Positions 1 to 11,800 of a DNA stretch of 64,000 nucleotides are shown here, one piece after another. The stretch's first letter is position 1; every line of letters starts with the position of its first letter. Below the pieces are notes generated by a model, which saw only the letters and a program-made list of their open reading frames with translations, ran no database searches and was not told where the DNA came from. The DNA is from Ceratorhiza oryzae-sativae. Taxonomy: Eukaryota; Basidiomycota; Agaricomycetes; Cantharellales; Ceratobasidiaceae. The stretch is from assembly GCA_030998015.1 (NCBI GenBank), contig JARWMV010000244.1:1-64000 (forward strand), written 5' to 3'. The position numbers and the translations under genes are program-made.

Positions 1-394
1 GTGTTTAATCCAGTATGGGATTACGTTGACATACACGAAGTACATAATGCGATACTTAGTGAATGGAACAAAGATGTTGTTCCAAGGCAAACAGCTCGAC
101 AGCTCACACTGTTGAGGTTGGGGTGGCACAGCCCCAACGCAGAACCCGGCGTCGCAAGGTGGCGCGTGTTACAGCTAACCTGCTTCTGTGTCGGAGGTGG
201 TTAGTGAGTCTGACTCCGATCAGGAGGAAGAAGATCACCTACCCAGGTCCGCGCGGCTTGGAATACAGGACAGGACAGCACGCAAAAACCTTAGGACAAA
301 GGATGACGCCCTTGCCCAACTAGTCAATCAACGCCTGATATTATCTCGCAAACGCCCTTGGCAATTGGGATTTAACATCAATGGCGAAAAATAG
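1..394 (+). other. ORF tail(s) of unknown function, cut by the window start
   Basis: Two overlapping frames are open here. The first (from base 1, 67 codons) contains a W/E/R-rich stretch with the motif HNAILSEWN. The second (188-394) starts in an acidic SESDSDQEEED segment and continues into a basic region ending in FNINGEK before TAA. They could be two exons of one gene joined by a short intron near 170-200, because the first frame loses sense where the second begins. I recognise no family. CpG dinucleotides are common here, unlike most of the window. Whether this is a host gene or the end of a mobile element cannot be judged, because the 5' part lies outside. Confidence 0.25.
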
Positions 395-400
395 TACTAG

Positions 401-1167
401 CGTACAATGAGATGAACGTTTTGGCTTGCCAGAATACATCTTCAATCGTGTATGGGAGGATCTTGACACAGATCCTTCATTGCATTAGACAAGTTTGTGA
501 TAGAGTTGGTTCAAACCCAACCCCTAACACAACCTAACCGAACTTAACCTAACGTTAATCCTAACCAGATTAGTAATGGTTAAGGGAGGATTAGTCATCT
601 TGGATGACTTGTCCTTTACTCTCTAGCTGACTAAGTGTCACGTGACTCAGGTATATTACAAATCCCTGGTCACTTAGTCAGGCACTTCTCGGTCCTCAGG
701 GTCTGAGCGCCTGTTCTGGCGCTTTGAGAACCTTCAGGGTTCCCCGGGCAGGGTCTGGGTGGAGTTGAGTTGAGCCCTCGGCCGGTTGATCCTCGGATCG
801 CCGAGTCCGTGGGAGCCTCGGCTTCACACGGATCAGCTCGGTTCGGACCTTGATGGTTCTTGGCGTTAGTCAGGTGTCTCCCCCTGATTGGCCAGTCGTG
901 TGGAGGAGTGATCACATGGACGGTTACCATGCGGTCAGGATCAGTCAGCTGTTCTTCTCCTTTGTTCGGTTAAGTCTTCTTCCCTTGGCGTTTCTCACGC
1001 CAGTGACGTGGCATGTTCGTCTGCCACGGCATAAAAAGACACAGTGGAAGGGCTCTGATGAGTATCTACGAAAGTCTCTCCCGGGTGATTACCTAGGAGT
1101 TCTTAGCCTTTCTTCCGCTCGTCGCCGCTCGTGCTCGCTCCGCTCGCACTCACGACTCCTCGCTCCA
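401..1167. other. CpG-containing intergenic stretch, possible LTR or promoter remnant
   Basis: No convincing coding frame. The segment has many CpG dinucleotides, a cluster of degenerate CCTAAC-like motifs at about 521-566, a CACGTGAC E-box-like site near 640, and a TATA-like CATAAAAAG at about 1030. Its composition contrasts sharply with the CpG-poor sequence after 1200. It could be a solo LTR or a subtelomere-like repeat; no terminal repeat or target duplication was found. Confidence 0.25.
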
Positions 1168-1200
1168 CCTAACCTAACCTAACCTAACCTAACCTAACCT
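1168..1200. repeat. (CCTAA)n pentanucleotide array
   Basis: About 6.6 tandem copies of the pentamer CCTAA. The usual basidiomycete telomere unit is the hexamer CCCTAA, so this is one base short of it. The array supplies the stop codon for the minus-strand frame that ends at 1189 and marks the boundary between the CpG-containing left end and the CpG-poor remainder. Confidence 0.9.
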
Positions 1201-4200
1201 CTTTGCCATGAACCTAGAGCTGCTCATTTTGTTGGGACGCTTTACCAAGCCGTGGATAAGGTAGGTTAACACTGAGGCCAGAAGAAGCACAGGTTCCAAC
1301 GCTCGCTCAGAGGCAGGAAGCTGTTGGAGCTGAGAAAAGAACCAACAATATGAGTCAAGCAGTACCACCTTTAGCTGCACAACGTGCTTGGTCCAAACAG
1401 TGACCTGAAGAAGACGGAACATAATGAGATGAGGGTTTTGTGGACAGAGAGCCACTGAGAAACACAAAAGCACATACGATGGCATCACATTGTAAAAATC
1501 GATGAATCCAAAGCTGAGGATTCATCTGCAAAATCTTGTTTGCAGCCCAAACTCCACATTGCCATTCAATCCGTATACCAAAAGATCCAAGCCATCACCT
1601 GAGCCGCTCACGCAACTGATGGATGTCATTTGAGTAACATTGACTTCGGGATAGGCCATCCAAGGGAGAAAAAGCAGCGCCGTGGGAGTAGTCACGATGT
1701 TCATACATGACCACCTTGTCCTTCATGTAAGCATGCATGTAGTAGAACATCATACAGACCAATGTATGTGGTGCAACTGATATCCTGCCAATGACATGAG
1801 AGTGAACATAGGAGTTCACATGGGCTTGACGCCATGCATAGGGAGTGAGCTTCTCCAGAGCAGACAGTTGCCAGAGCAGAGTAACTCCATCAGTTGAATT
1901 TGGCAGCTTTTCTTCTAGAACATTGATCTCGAGGCCTATGTCAACTGCTATATCCTGTGGGTTCTGAAGGCTCCAATCCACAATGGGATATTGCTTCAAT
2001 ATGTGTAGGAGTGCATTCCCATTGCCACGGCCAGTCTCTGGCCCAACAGCTTTCAGGTTCATCCCAAATATATGGAAGAAAAAGCTGCAAAATTTGGCAA
2101 GATGTGGAAAGAAATTGACAATCTTTTGGCAGTAGTGCACCAGCAGATTGAACAGTTCCGGGAGCATTCGGAAGCCTTTGAATGAGTCACTGTTGATACT
2201 GCCACAAGGTTTAGACTGCTCGTAAGATTTGGGCACTGACTGCTGCAAGGTGGTGGCTGCGTGGCGATATTGAGGCGGACACAATAGTTCTACCCGATGC
2301 AATGCAGGCAGCAGGACAGAGTTGCACCACAGACTGGAGTCCTCATCATTCAACATAGTCATGTAGTGCTTGCCAGCATTCAAGCCTTTTTTGTATGCTG
2401 GAAAGAAGATATTGATTCGAAATTGATTGTGTGAGCCAGTGTGAGCAAAGGTGAAATTGGGAACTGTGCATTTAGTCAGTATGAGTATATGTGCACCAGT
2501 GTCTGTCAGCTGAGATACTCACTGTGGCTCAGTTTCAGAACTTCCCCATTGACATTTACAGAGAGCCCATTGTCTGTTGTGAGGGTACTGGAATGAGGAG
2601 GGTACATGTGAAAGACTACCAAGGATGTGAACTGTGGATGTTCAGCTGTCAATGACAGAGAGTCAATGTCAAGACCAGCAGTGAGCCATTGTTCTTGTAG
2701 CTCAACCTGGTCTTTTGTCCAGTTCAGTGATAGTGTCTGGTTGAGACATTCTCCAGTCAGGATGGCATGACTTCTTTCTTGTCCCTCAGGGATAGACTGC
2801 AGTCCACACAGGAATCTAGGAAGACCCACACCGCCTGCCGCATCTTCAAGACCACCATCATCACTTCCAATATCAGACAAGGCATCAGGTGCCCAAGGAA
2901 GTGCATCATGCTCTCTGTTCAGGAGCAGGGCCTCCATCAAACTCCCAGGAAGCCTAGCCCCAACATCAGCAAGAAGACCTGGTGGTGGAGTGTATTTGCC
3001 CTGCAAGACAGCATCAAGATAACCTCCAAACACCTCTCCCGAGACCTCCTGAAACGCCACATCAGGGTGTGGGCAAAAAATATCTTGCCATGACCCCTCT
3101 CCAGGGTCTTCTTGCATAGAGTCCCCAAGTGGTTCAGAAAGGGATCGTTCATATTTTGGTGCAATCCATGGTTTATGCTCAGGCCGCTTTGCTTTGTAGA
3201 GGTCACGTGTTGGAACCTTCCAAGGGGGTGGCCTAAATTGTGTGTGCAGCAGGGTCACTGATGGAAGATTGTGTCCCATGCAAACCTGATGTAATGCTCC
3301 ATCCCTGCATTGTAGTAGGATAATCTGAACCCTCTGTTTGACAGTCTGAATTGATAATGGATGGTTGAGTGCCTCTTCCTGCCCATGAGCAATGGCAGAC
3401 ACTGCCTGGCAGACAAACCACCCACAGTCAGTGGACCCAGGAGCTTGTCTGAACTGAGGGATCCCCATGTAAGAGCCAGTGATTTGCCCATTGATTTGTG
3501 GCACCAGACAGTGCAGGATTGATGTAAACATCTCAAGCCGAGATTCAATCTCACGTCTTGAGGGCTGAGATAGAGAGTCCAGGAGGTGGAGGTGTATGTT
3601 GTATATGCCAGTCACTGCCTGAGTCACTCTGCCAAAGGCCAAGTATGAATGGACCTGTAGGTGATTGATATATGGCAACAACACCAGAGCTGGCGGCTCC
3701 AGATCAAGCCACACAAGCTCTCTCAGAGAGAGCAGCTCAGGCCCACCAGTTGATGTCACTTTTGAGAGCCAGGTATCATTGTTCTGCATGGTGGCCAGTA
3801 GTGCTCCAGAAGATGCTGCTGGAACCAAACATATTTTCCCTGTACCTTGGTTGGTTCCTGCTGTATTGCAGTGTGTGAGATATGCAGTCACAAAGTCCAT
3901 CACATGTTCTGCCATCAGAGGGTGTGTGTCAGCATCATGAAGTGGATTGTTTTCCACAAGTTCAGTCCAATTGCACTTCTGGCTCCAGTCATCCAGACAG
4001 TTATACAATACTTCCAAGGATGATTGTTTGGACCTACAACCAGATCACTTTCAGTACCAACCAATCACCTGATAAAACTTAAGCATACTTGTCCATGGAG
4101 GAGTCTGGGCCATGAACAGATTCCTGGTCTTCAGAACTGCTCTCAATAACAAGCACATCTGGATCACTTCACATGTGCCATGCATATAAGCTTCATCCAT

Positions 4201-5416
4201 AAGTTGCAACACAGACACTGACAATTTACAAGGGGCAGGAGGCTGGGAAACTGGGGTTGGTTGTGGAATGATCCATCCCTACAATGTGTCTCAGCATGAA
4301 GGAAGAAAGAACACATGTAATCACAAAATATAAAGTGCACTCACTTGGGTCTTGGACAGTTCAGCTTGTGATTGATCATCAGAGCAACCCACAACATCAA
4401 TCTCTTCATCTGTGTCCCCCAGTTGACTCTGGTCTCCAAAAAAGCCCCAGCTGGAGCAAAGGCCCTCTGCTTTGTCCCTGCTTTCATGTTTTACAGATCA
4501 AGGGACAAGACTGAGGGGGTCATTTGACTTACTCAAATCCCAAGGTCTCCATGCCCTGCTCTTCATCACTATTGGCTTGCATCCTGGGCAACAGACATAT
4601 TATCACATTTAGAATAGAAAGGAACAAGTGAAGCAATGGTTAATGCAAAATGGATGGTGAGATACCCTGAGATCCACCTACACAGAAACAGCTTCTGCTG
4701 AATCAGAGTCATCACTGATGACTACAAGCTCATGGAGGGGAACCCCAGGAACTGAATCAGCATTGCTGTCAAGCAAGGAATGTGCTGGGCTGCTAGGTGG
4801 TGAGGCCACTGGCAACTGTGGGCTACTTGGCAGAGAGCTAGGGGAAGATCAAAGTCAACATGCCTGTCAAATAGTTTGAGACAACCCAATGATCCAAGCA
4901 GCCTCACATGGCCCATGTGGCTACTGGAGATTACTTGCAACTTTGGGTTTGACTCAAGTGAGTAGCACAATTACCTGGACTCCATACCAGCACCCCTTGA
5001 AAACACCTGTTGTGTAGTACTCCATATCTGAGACACAGAGTGACTGGCCTGCAGCAATGATTGTGCAGGAGACCTGTCCACAATGTAAGGGAACAGTTAC
5101 CACAGGGTTTGAAAATTACTATACTCTGCTGAGGATGCTACTTGCTGGAGAATACAGCAAGATTTGGATAGTGGTGTACTTGCATGTGACACTAGTCAGT
5201 CAAAAATAGATGAACTGATTTAAAGACTTACATGAGTTGATGAAAGATTTGTTTCTTGGAGGGAGGATCAACACTATCTTGCAGTGGGCGCTTGCTTGGT
5301 ATGTTACAAGACTGACAGGGCTCAGGTGTCAGGCAATGAGATGAGGAAGGTGCATGTGCAGATGAGGTGCTCAATGTCAATCCAGGGTTTGGGGATGAGA
5401 CAGGACTTGAGGCCAC
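1189..5416 (-). CDS. Ulp1/C48-like cysteine protease domain protein, multi-exon
   Basis: A multi-exon minus-strand gene. Exon 1 probably runs 5416-5232 (Ser/Pro-rich, start MASSPVSS) and ends at a GTAAGT donor. Small acidic exons follow, for example one ending in GMETLGFE before GTAAGT near 4532 and one with GDTDEEIDVV near 4340-4400. The large exon (about 4034-2523) carries the protease core. Numbering its open frame from 4017, I see H123 (VHSYLAFG), D147 (LLDSL), Q191 and C198 (TDCGWFVC), the H-D-Q-C order of SUMO/Ulp1-type peptidases. A clean 59 nt intron (2464-2522) joins it in frame to the next exon, which contains NAGKHYMTMLNDEDS and ends about 1595. Further short exons may run to 1189, where the frame stops in the CCTAA array. 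Full domain make-up of the C-terminal part is unknown to me. The gene is divergent from the ParB-like gene at 5824. Protease activity is inferred from motifs only; middle exon borders are not fully resolved. Confidence 0.6.
2464..2522 (-). other. 59 nt intron joining protease exon to C-terminal exon
   Basis: On the minus strand the intron starts GTGAGTATC, has a CTGAC-type branch region and ends in TGCACAG. Splicing it joins the frame ending LKLSH to IPNFTFAHTG in phase, so the protease ORF and the downstream 262-codon ORF belong to one protein rather than two genes. Confidence 0.65.
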
Positions 5417-5823
5417 AGCTGAAACTGGTGAGGCATCCCATAACCTAGGATGTTGTGAACAACAGGTTAGTAGGACATCTTCAAATGTTCACATCAATGT
5501 GACAAAAGCTCACACATGTGAGATGTATGGCATTTGCCTAATAATCATCATGTCAGCCCTCAGTCTAGCAAGAACACATTGTACTAACTTGGACATGCGA
5601 AGAAAAACCTGCCTTCAGAGTGCAGGAGGTTTGTTGTGGTGATGGTTGAAAGGAGCAGCAATTAGATGCAACACGGGCTGAACAAAACCCTGACTATTCC
5701 TTTTTGGGATTTTCTCCCTCTTGGCTGTCCTTCAACATCTCAGATCTTTCCTGACCACCATCACTCCAGATTACACATCTTGCAACCAACCTGTACCTCC
5801 ATTGAAGTTGTATTGAAAGGGAC
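5417..5823. promoter_or_regulatory. Bidirectional intergenic region of the divergent pair
   Basis: About 400 bp separates the proposed start of the minus-strand Ulp1-like gene from the proposed start of the plus-strand ParB-like gene. No coding frame is convincing on either strand. It is the obvious place for shared promoter elements, but no strong TATA box or repeated operator was seen. Confidence 0.35.
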
Positions 5824-8800
5824 ATGGATGACTCACTTGCCTTGGCTCATGCACAACACTTCCTGGGATTGTATAGGGTATCCCTCCAACAAATATCATG
5901 TCACCCACTTCAGCATGAACTTGATTGGGGCTGGGTTGCTTCACTGCATAAACACTTCTTGGATGTGGGGATTGATAGAGTAGCATATCCAATCAAGGTC
6001 CTACTTGAACAGCTAGAGGATGACAGCACCATTTGCCCACTTTACAAGACTGGGCAGCTTACAATACTCCCTGAAAGCATAAAGGTCTTGGTGTACCATG
6101 GTCAGCATTGTGTGGCAGCATGTCAGCTTCTTGAGAGGTCTGAGGAGCACTGGTGGATTGCTGAGGTATATGGACAAGGTGATTGTCAGAGCTACGACCT
6201 GAACAGTAACGTCAAACACCTAAGTGGTGATGACAAGCCTATGGGCAGCGATGCCGGAGGCTTTACTGACAACGTCTAAGGGGGGACGTGCAGTGAAGGT
6301 GCGATAAGACGCAAGGGAGTAGGGTAGTAGGTGCACTTGCCCTTAAGAGGACTGGGCAGGGACTATGGACTGGTAAGTCACACAGGTAGTAGAAGGGGTA
6401 CGACAGGAGGTCGAGTTCTGAGGCTTAAGGCTCTCAGACTCTCCCTTATATATTCATGGCCGAGGCAGTACAAATCAAATACCAGGACCAATAAGAAGCT
6501 AATAGTGCCACGTCACGACAGAGCATTCCGGTAACACCAAACATTGAGTCAACAACAACAAGGTCACGTGACATGAAGGTAGATAAACCGCATATATCTG
6601 AATAAACGGGACTTGTCCAAAACATCATAAAAAAGGAAGTTATAAAATATAGAAAATTCATAATAAAATCGTGGTCATGGTCTAGGCCATGACACTTCCC
6701 CCCCATTAAGGCCCGGGCGCATCAGGGTGATCTCGGTGGAAATTGGATAAAGCTTCCGGTGCATTCTTGAGGTGGGCTTTAGGTTCCCAACTATTTTCTT
6801 CTGCGCCATAGCCTTTCCAGCTGACATAATATTCAAGTCTCCGACCAACTTTGCGTGAGTCCAGGATATGCTCCACTTCATATTGTTCCTCTCCTTCAGG
6901 GGTTATTACTGTAGGTACTGGGACAGGGTCCCTTTGGTAATCGTCCACTGGTTTAGGATACAGAAGGGCAGTATGGAAAACCGGGTATACTTTCATGGAC
7001 TTGGGCAAGTCCAATTTAAATGTATATTTCCCAATTTGTTCAACGACCTTGTAGGGACCGAAGCGCCTATTATCCAACTTCTTGGATGGTCGGATGGTTT
7101 TGATATTTGATCCGTCTAAGAAAACCTTTGAGCCTACTTCGATCTTGGTTGCCTCACGATGCTTTCGATTGTAGTATTCTGAGTAAGTGCGATTTGCAAT
7201 TGTGAGTGCAGCCTTAGCCTCTTCATGGATAGTTTTGAGGTGATCGGCATATTCATTGGCTTGAGGGACACTGCTTCCTTTGGTATTTCCGACCGTAAAG
7301 TCTGGATTGTAGCCATAGCAGGCAAAGAACGGAGTATGTTTTGATCCAGCATGTTTCCCATTTTTATACGCAAATTCTCCAAGAGGTAGCGCAGCAACCC
7401 AGTCCGTCTGACGATGGTTTATATAATGATGCAGATAGATTTCGATGAACTGGTTGAGTCTTTCACTTTGACCGTCTACCTGTGGTCGGTAGGCCGTGGA
7501 ATAATGTGGCTCTATACTGAGGCGACTGTACACTTGGCGTAGGAATTTGGTGTTGAAGTTGGGGCCGCGGTCAGAGATTGTTTTTCGGGGAAGTCCATGT
7601 AGTTTCCAGACAAAGTTTACAAACAGGTTTGCGACATCTACCGCGGTGGCGTTTGAGTGCGTTGGTATAAAGTGCACCATCTTTGATAAACAATCGACCA
7701 CTGTGGGTATTGCGTCATAACCTTCAGACATCGGCAATCCGACAATCAGGTCGTAAGTGATTTCTTCCCAGGGTTTATTGGGTAAGTCTATGGGTTGGAG
7801 TAAACCCGGAGGAGCCTGATTTGAATGCTTGTTGCAGATGCAAGAGTCGCATGCCTGGACATATTTGACAATGGACTTTTTCATTCCCGACCAATAGTAA
7901 TCCCTCGATACAAGATCTAAGGTTCAGAAGTGCCCTGGGTGCCCTGCTGCAGGATTATCATGCCGGCTTTCTATTACTGCACGTCTGATTTCTAACTCGC
8001 TTGGTACATAGATTCAGTCGTGGTAGTACAGCAAGTCATTTTCAAGACGCCAGCCTTTAACCGGGATGTTTTCCTCGAGGGACTTGAGGATTTTGGATAC
8101 GGACTTGTCGTCTGGTAACGCATCCCTTATCATGTCATTGAGGGAGTGGTCAGTCAGAATTGCCGAAATGAAAAGCTCGGGGCTGATGAGCAGCGGGATT
8201 TCACCCCCCTCTTTAAGTGCCTGTTCCCGGAGGTCTTCTCGACGGGAGAGGATGTCCGCTTTGCCATTTTGTGCCCCTGAGCGGTATTTGATCCTATAAT
8301 TATAATCGGCTAGGAATCCCATCCACCTTGCTTGTCTTCGATTCAGTTCCCTTTTTGTCTGGAAGAATTCTAAGTTCTTGTGATCCGACAGTACTTTAAT
8401 TGGGATTACTGATCCTTCAAGCAAGTGACGCCATTCTTTGAACGCCCTTATCATTGCCAGCAACTCTTTGTCATGTATGTCGTAGTTACGTTCGGCTGGT
8501 GATAGGGTTTTGGAATAAAATGCCACTGGATGTAGTTTTCCGTCCTTGCCTAACTGATTGAGGATTGCACCAGTGGCGTAGTCAGAAGCGTCGCATTCCA
8601 GGGTGAATTCCTTGGTGACGTCAGGTTGGATGAGGATGGGGGATTCTACTAGGGCTCTTTTAAGAATGTTAAATGAGCTTTCTTCGTTTTGACCCCACCG
8701 CCAAGGATTTTCTTTGCGGAGTAATTGGTAGAGCGGATATGCTCGTCCAGCAAAGTCCTCAATGAATTTGCGGTAGTAGTTCACGAATCCTAGGAATTCC

Positions 8801-11800
8801 TGAACGCCTTTCACGGTTTTCGGTGTTGCCCAATTCACCGCTTCCGTGATTTTTGCCGGGTTAGCTCGGACTCCTTCGCCGTTAGCGATGACGCCTAGAT
8901 ATTCCACTTCAGGAGCACTGAACACGCATTTAGACAAGTTGCAGTATAGTTGATGAAGCCTTAATCGGCGTAGTACTTCTGCGACATGCTTGGCGTGATC
9001 TTCTGAGTTTTTCGAGAATATAAGGATGTCGTCGAGGTATACAATTACGTAGATGTCTAGGATATCTTGGAAGATTTCATTCATGAAGTTCTGGAACGCG
9101 GCCGGAGCGTTGCATAGTCCAAACAGCATTACCAGGTATTCGAACAGGCCGTACTTTGTTTTGTACGCGGTTTTCCATTCGTCGCCTTCCTTGATCCGAA
9201 CAAGATTATAACCCCATTTCAGATCCAAGGTAGTGAAAACTTGTGCACCCCGTAATTTTTCCACCAACGTAGATATTAGTGGAATGGGGTACGAGTTTTT
9301 AACTGTATTTTCATTAAGCGCACGATAGTCGACACACATTCTCCTTTTGCCATTCTTTTTGGGTACGAAGATCACCGGGGAGCTATAACGTGACTTGGAT
9401 GGTCTAATTAATCCTTTGTCAAGCTGCTCTTTGAGTATCCGGCGAAGTTCTTCATCATCCGAAGGGCGTAAGGGATATACGGGTCCTTTAACTGGTTTTT
9501 GGGGATCTTGGAGGACTATCTCCAGATCATATGGACGATGGGGAGGTAATTCCGTCACCACATCATCATCTGCAAAAACATCCGAATAGTCTCGGTATTT
9601 GACTGGGATGCCTTCAAGTGGTTTTGAAGCCACGACACCTCCAGGGTCCCTTTGGATGCCTTCAAGAGGTTGGAATACCTTGACACCTCCAAGGTCAGAT
9701 TCAAATGGATCCAAATGACCACCAATATTACCAAAGACTACATTTGATGTGGGAACACAATTTTTAATACAAAAGGCAGAATTAAAATCAACACGTTTTA
9801 TAGGCCAGTCAATATGAGGATTATGTAACTTGAGCCATGACATTCCTAGTACTAAACTATGTCTACCTATGTCTGCTACGTTACAAACCAACTGCTCTTT
9901 ATGACTACCAATTTCTAATATAAATGTACATTCCGAATCGACAAGTCCAGAACTAATTTCACAACCATCAATAACTTTTAATTTTTTTGGGTTTTTCTTT
10001 TTATGAGTTGGTATATTGTATTCTGAGACAAGGCGTGGGTGGATGAAGCAAGATGAAGCTCCTGAATCTATCATGGCCCATCCATGTAGTCTCTTCATAC
10101 GATTCAAGCTTTTACTATCAGGAGCGGTCTGGACTGGAGATGCGATAAAGAATATATTTAAAGGAGATACGTTATCTACAGCATAAATTTCCAGGTCCAT
10201 GTTTGGTTCCTCTGAGACGCTTGCTCCGTCTGCGTTCAGAGGTCCTCGTTTTCCGACTCCTCATCAGATAAAGTGGCACCTTGCCCTGAATAGGGTTTGG
10301 ATGGGCAGGCACTTGCGATATGGCCTCTTCCTCCACAGTTATTGCAGATAAGAGGCTTTTTCCCTTTGCCCGCTGAGTCAAGATCCATGGGTCCTGGACC
10401 TGATCCTTTAGCGAGTTGGGGAGCTGGGGGAGCGACGACGATTGGATGCAGATCTTTTTGGATTTGTTTGAAGGTTGTTTCCTCAGATGATCCGTCATTC
10501 CATTTGATCGTGGGAATCGACTGTCCCTTGGCATTGCGGTTTATAGCCGCAATTGTTCCTTTGCGAGCTTTGCCATCTGAACCAAGCGTGTACACCTTTT
10601 CCCCAACAGACATCTTTTCCCTGGCCTGGCCTTTGGGAGGAGCTGTTGACGGCAAGGTGGAAGCTTTGGTAGAGGTGCTAGCCACATTGGAGGCGGAGGA
10701 TTTGGAAGATGGGTTTTGTGCCTGGAACGACTCAATGCGCTGATTGATTCTGAGTGCCTTATCTGCAAGGGTTTGCAGGGTGACATTGGCAGCCATATGA
10801 TCGTAGTCTTGGGCCACAAGGAATTCCTTGATTTTGACCGTGAGACCATCATAGAAGTGATCGCGAAGGGATGCGTCGTTGTAGCCGAGGCCCTGGGAAT
10901 ATGTTTGGAAGTCTTTGAAGTATTCTTGGACCGAATTCTTTTGTTTGAGCGATTTGAATTTTGCCCTGAAGTTTTCGGTCTTGTTGGCGACGTTCCAGCG
11001 AGCGTTAAATTGGGTCCAGAAGTCATTGACATTGTGAAGCCAAGTGACTGGATTGCCATTGATAACGTCGTCTTCCAGATAGGGTTCCAGCCATTCGTGT
11101 GCTTTGCCATCCAGGCAGGAAATGATGTAAGCGATCTGCTCATCAGCAGTCGCAGAGGGATAGGAAGTCCGCAAATAATGGGCCACCGCGACCCTGAAGG
11201 ATACTGCTTTGTTTTTATCCAAACCATCGAATTTAGCAGGCGCCGATAACTTGGGTGCTCAAGTACGCGCAATAGAGGTGCTTGTACCAGGTGCTTGGAC
11301 TGCAGCCTGGAGCGCAACTACATTCGTATCAAGGTTAGATAGGCTTGTATCGTGGTTCTGGAGAGTGGTGTTGATAGTGGATAGTTCAGCCAACTGTTGA
11401 TTGATGAATACTGCCAGATTGTTGTTTATTGTGATCAGTGCGTCCTTGATTGTTTGGGTGAATGCTAATAGGTCAGCTGGATCGGTGGGTATTTGAATCT
11501 GAGTGGCATCAAACTGAATCCAAGTGGGGGCAGGGTTTGGTGCGGACATAGCTAAAAAAAGGAGGTGGGATAGACAAGTATGGTGGGTGCTCTTGAAGCC
11601 GGGATTTTCACTCTCAAACACTGTGGCTGCTCTGCTACCTAGCATTGAACAATGACTACAACTAATCAACAAGCCTTTGACAGGCGTGATATAGAGCGTC
11701 TTTTTTGCAAGCAGGTAGTTTGCTGTCTGCAACACGTGCGGTGATGGACAAGAGTCCTAGGGTTGGGCGATAGGTACCGTCTGCCTTGTAGACACCTGTT

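Noticed and set aside
500..530. GGTTCAAACCC, similar to a tRNA B box
   Set aside because: No A box at the right distance and no cloverleaf can be folded around it.
10541..11317. 258-codon ORF antiparallel in phase to gag in A1
   Set aside because: An alternative frame of gag; the gag frame has the zinc knuckle and matches A2.
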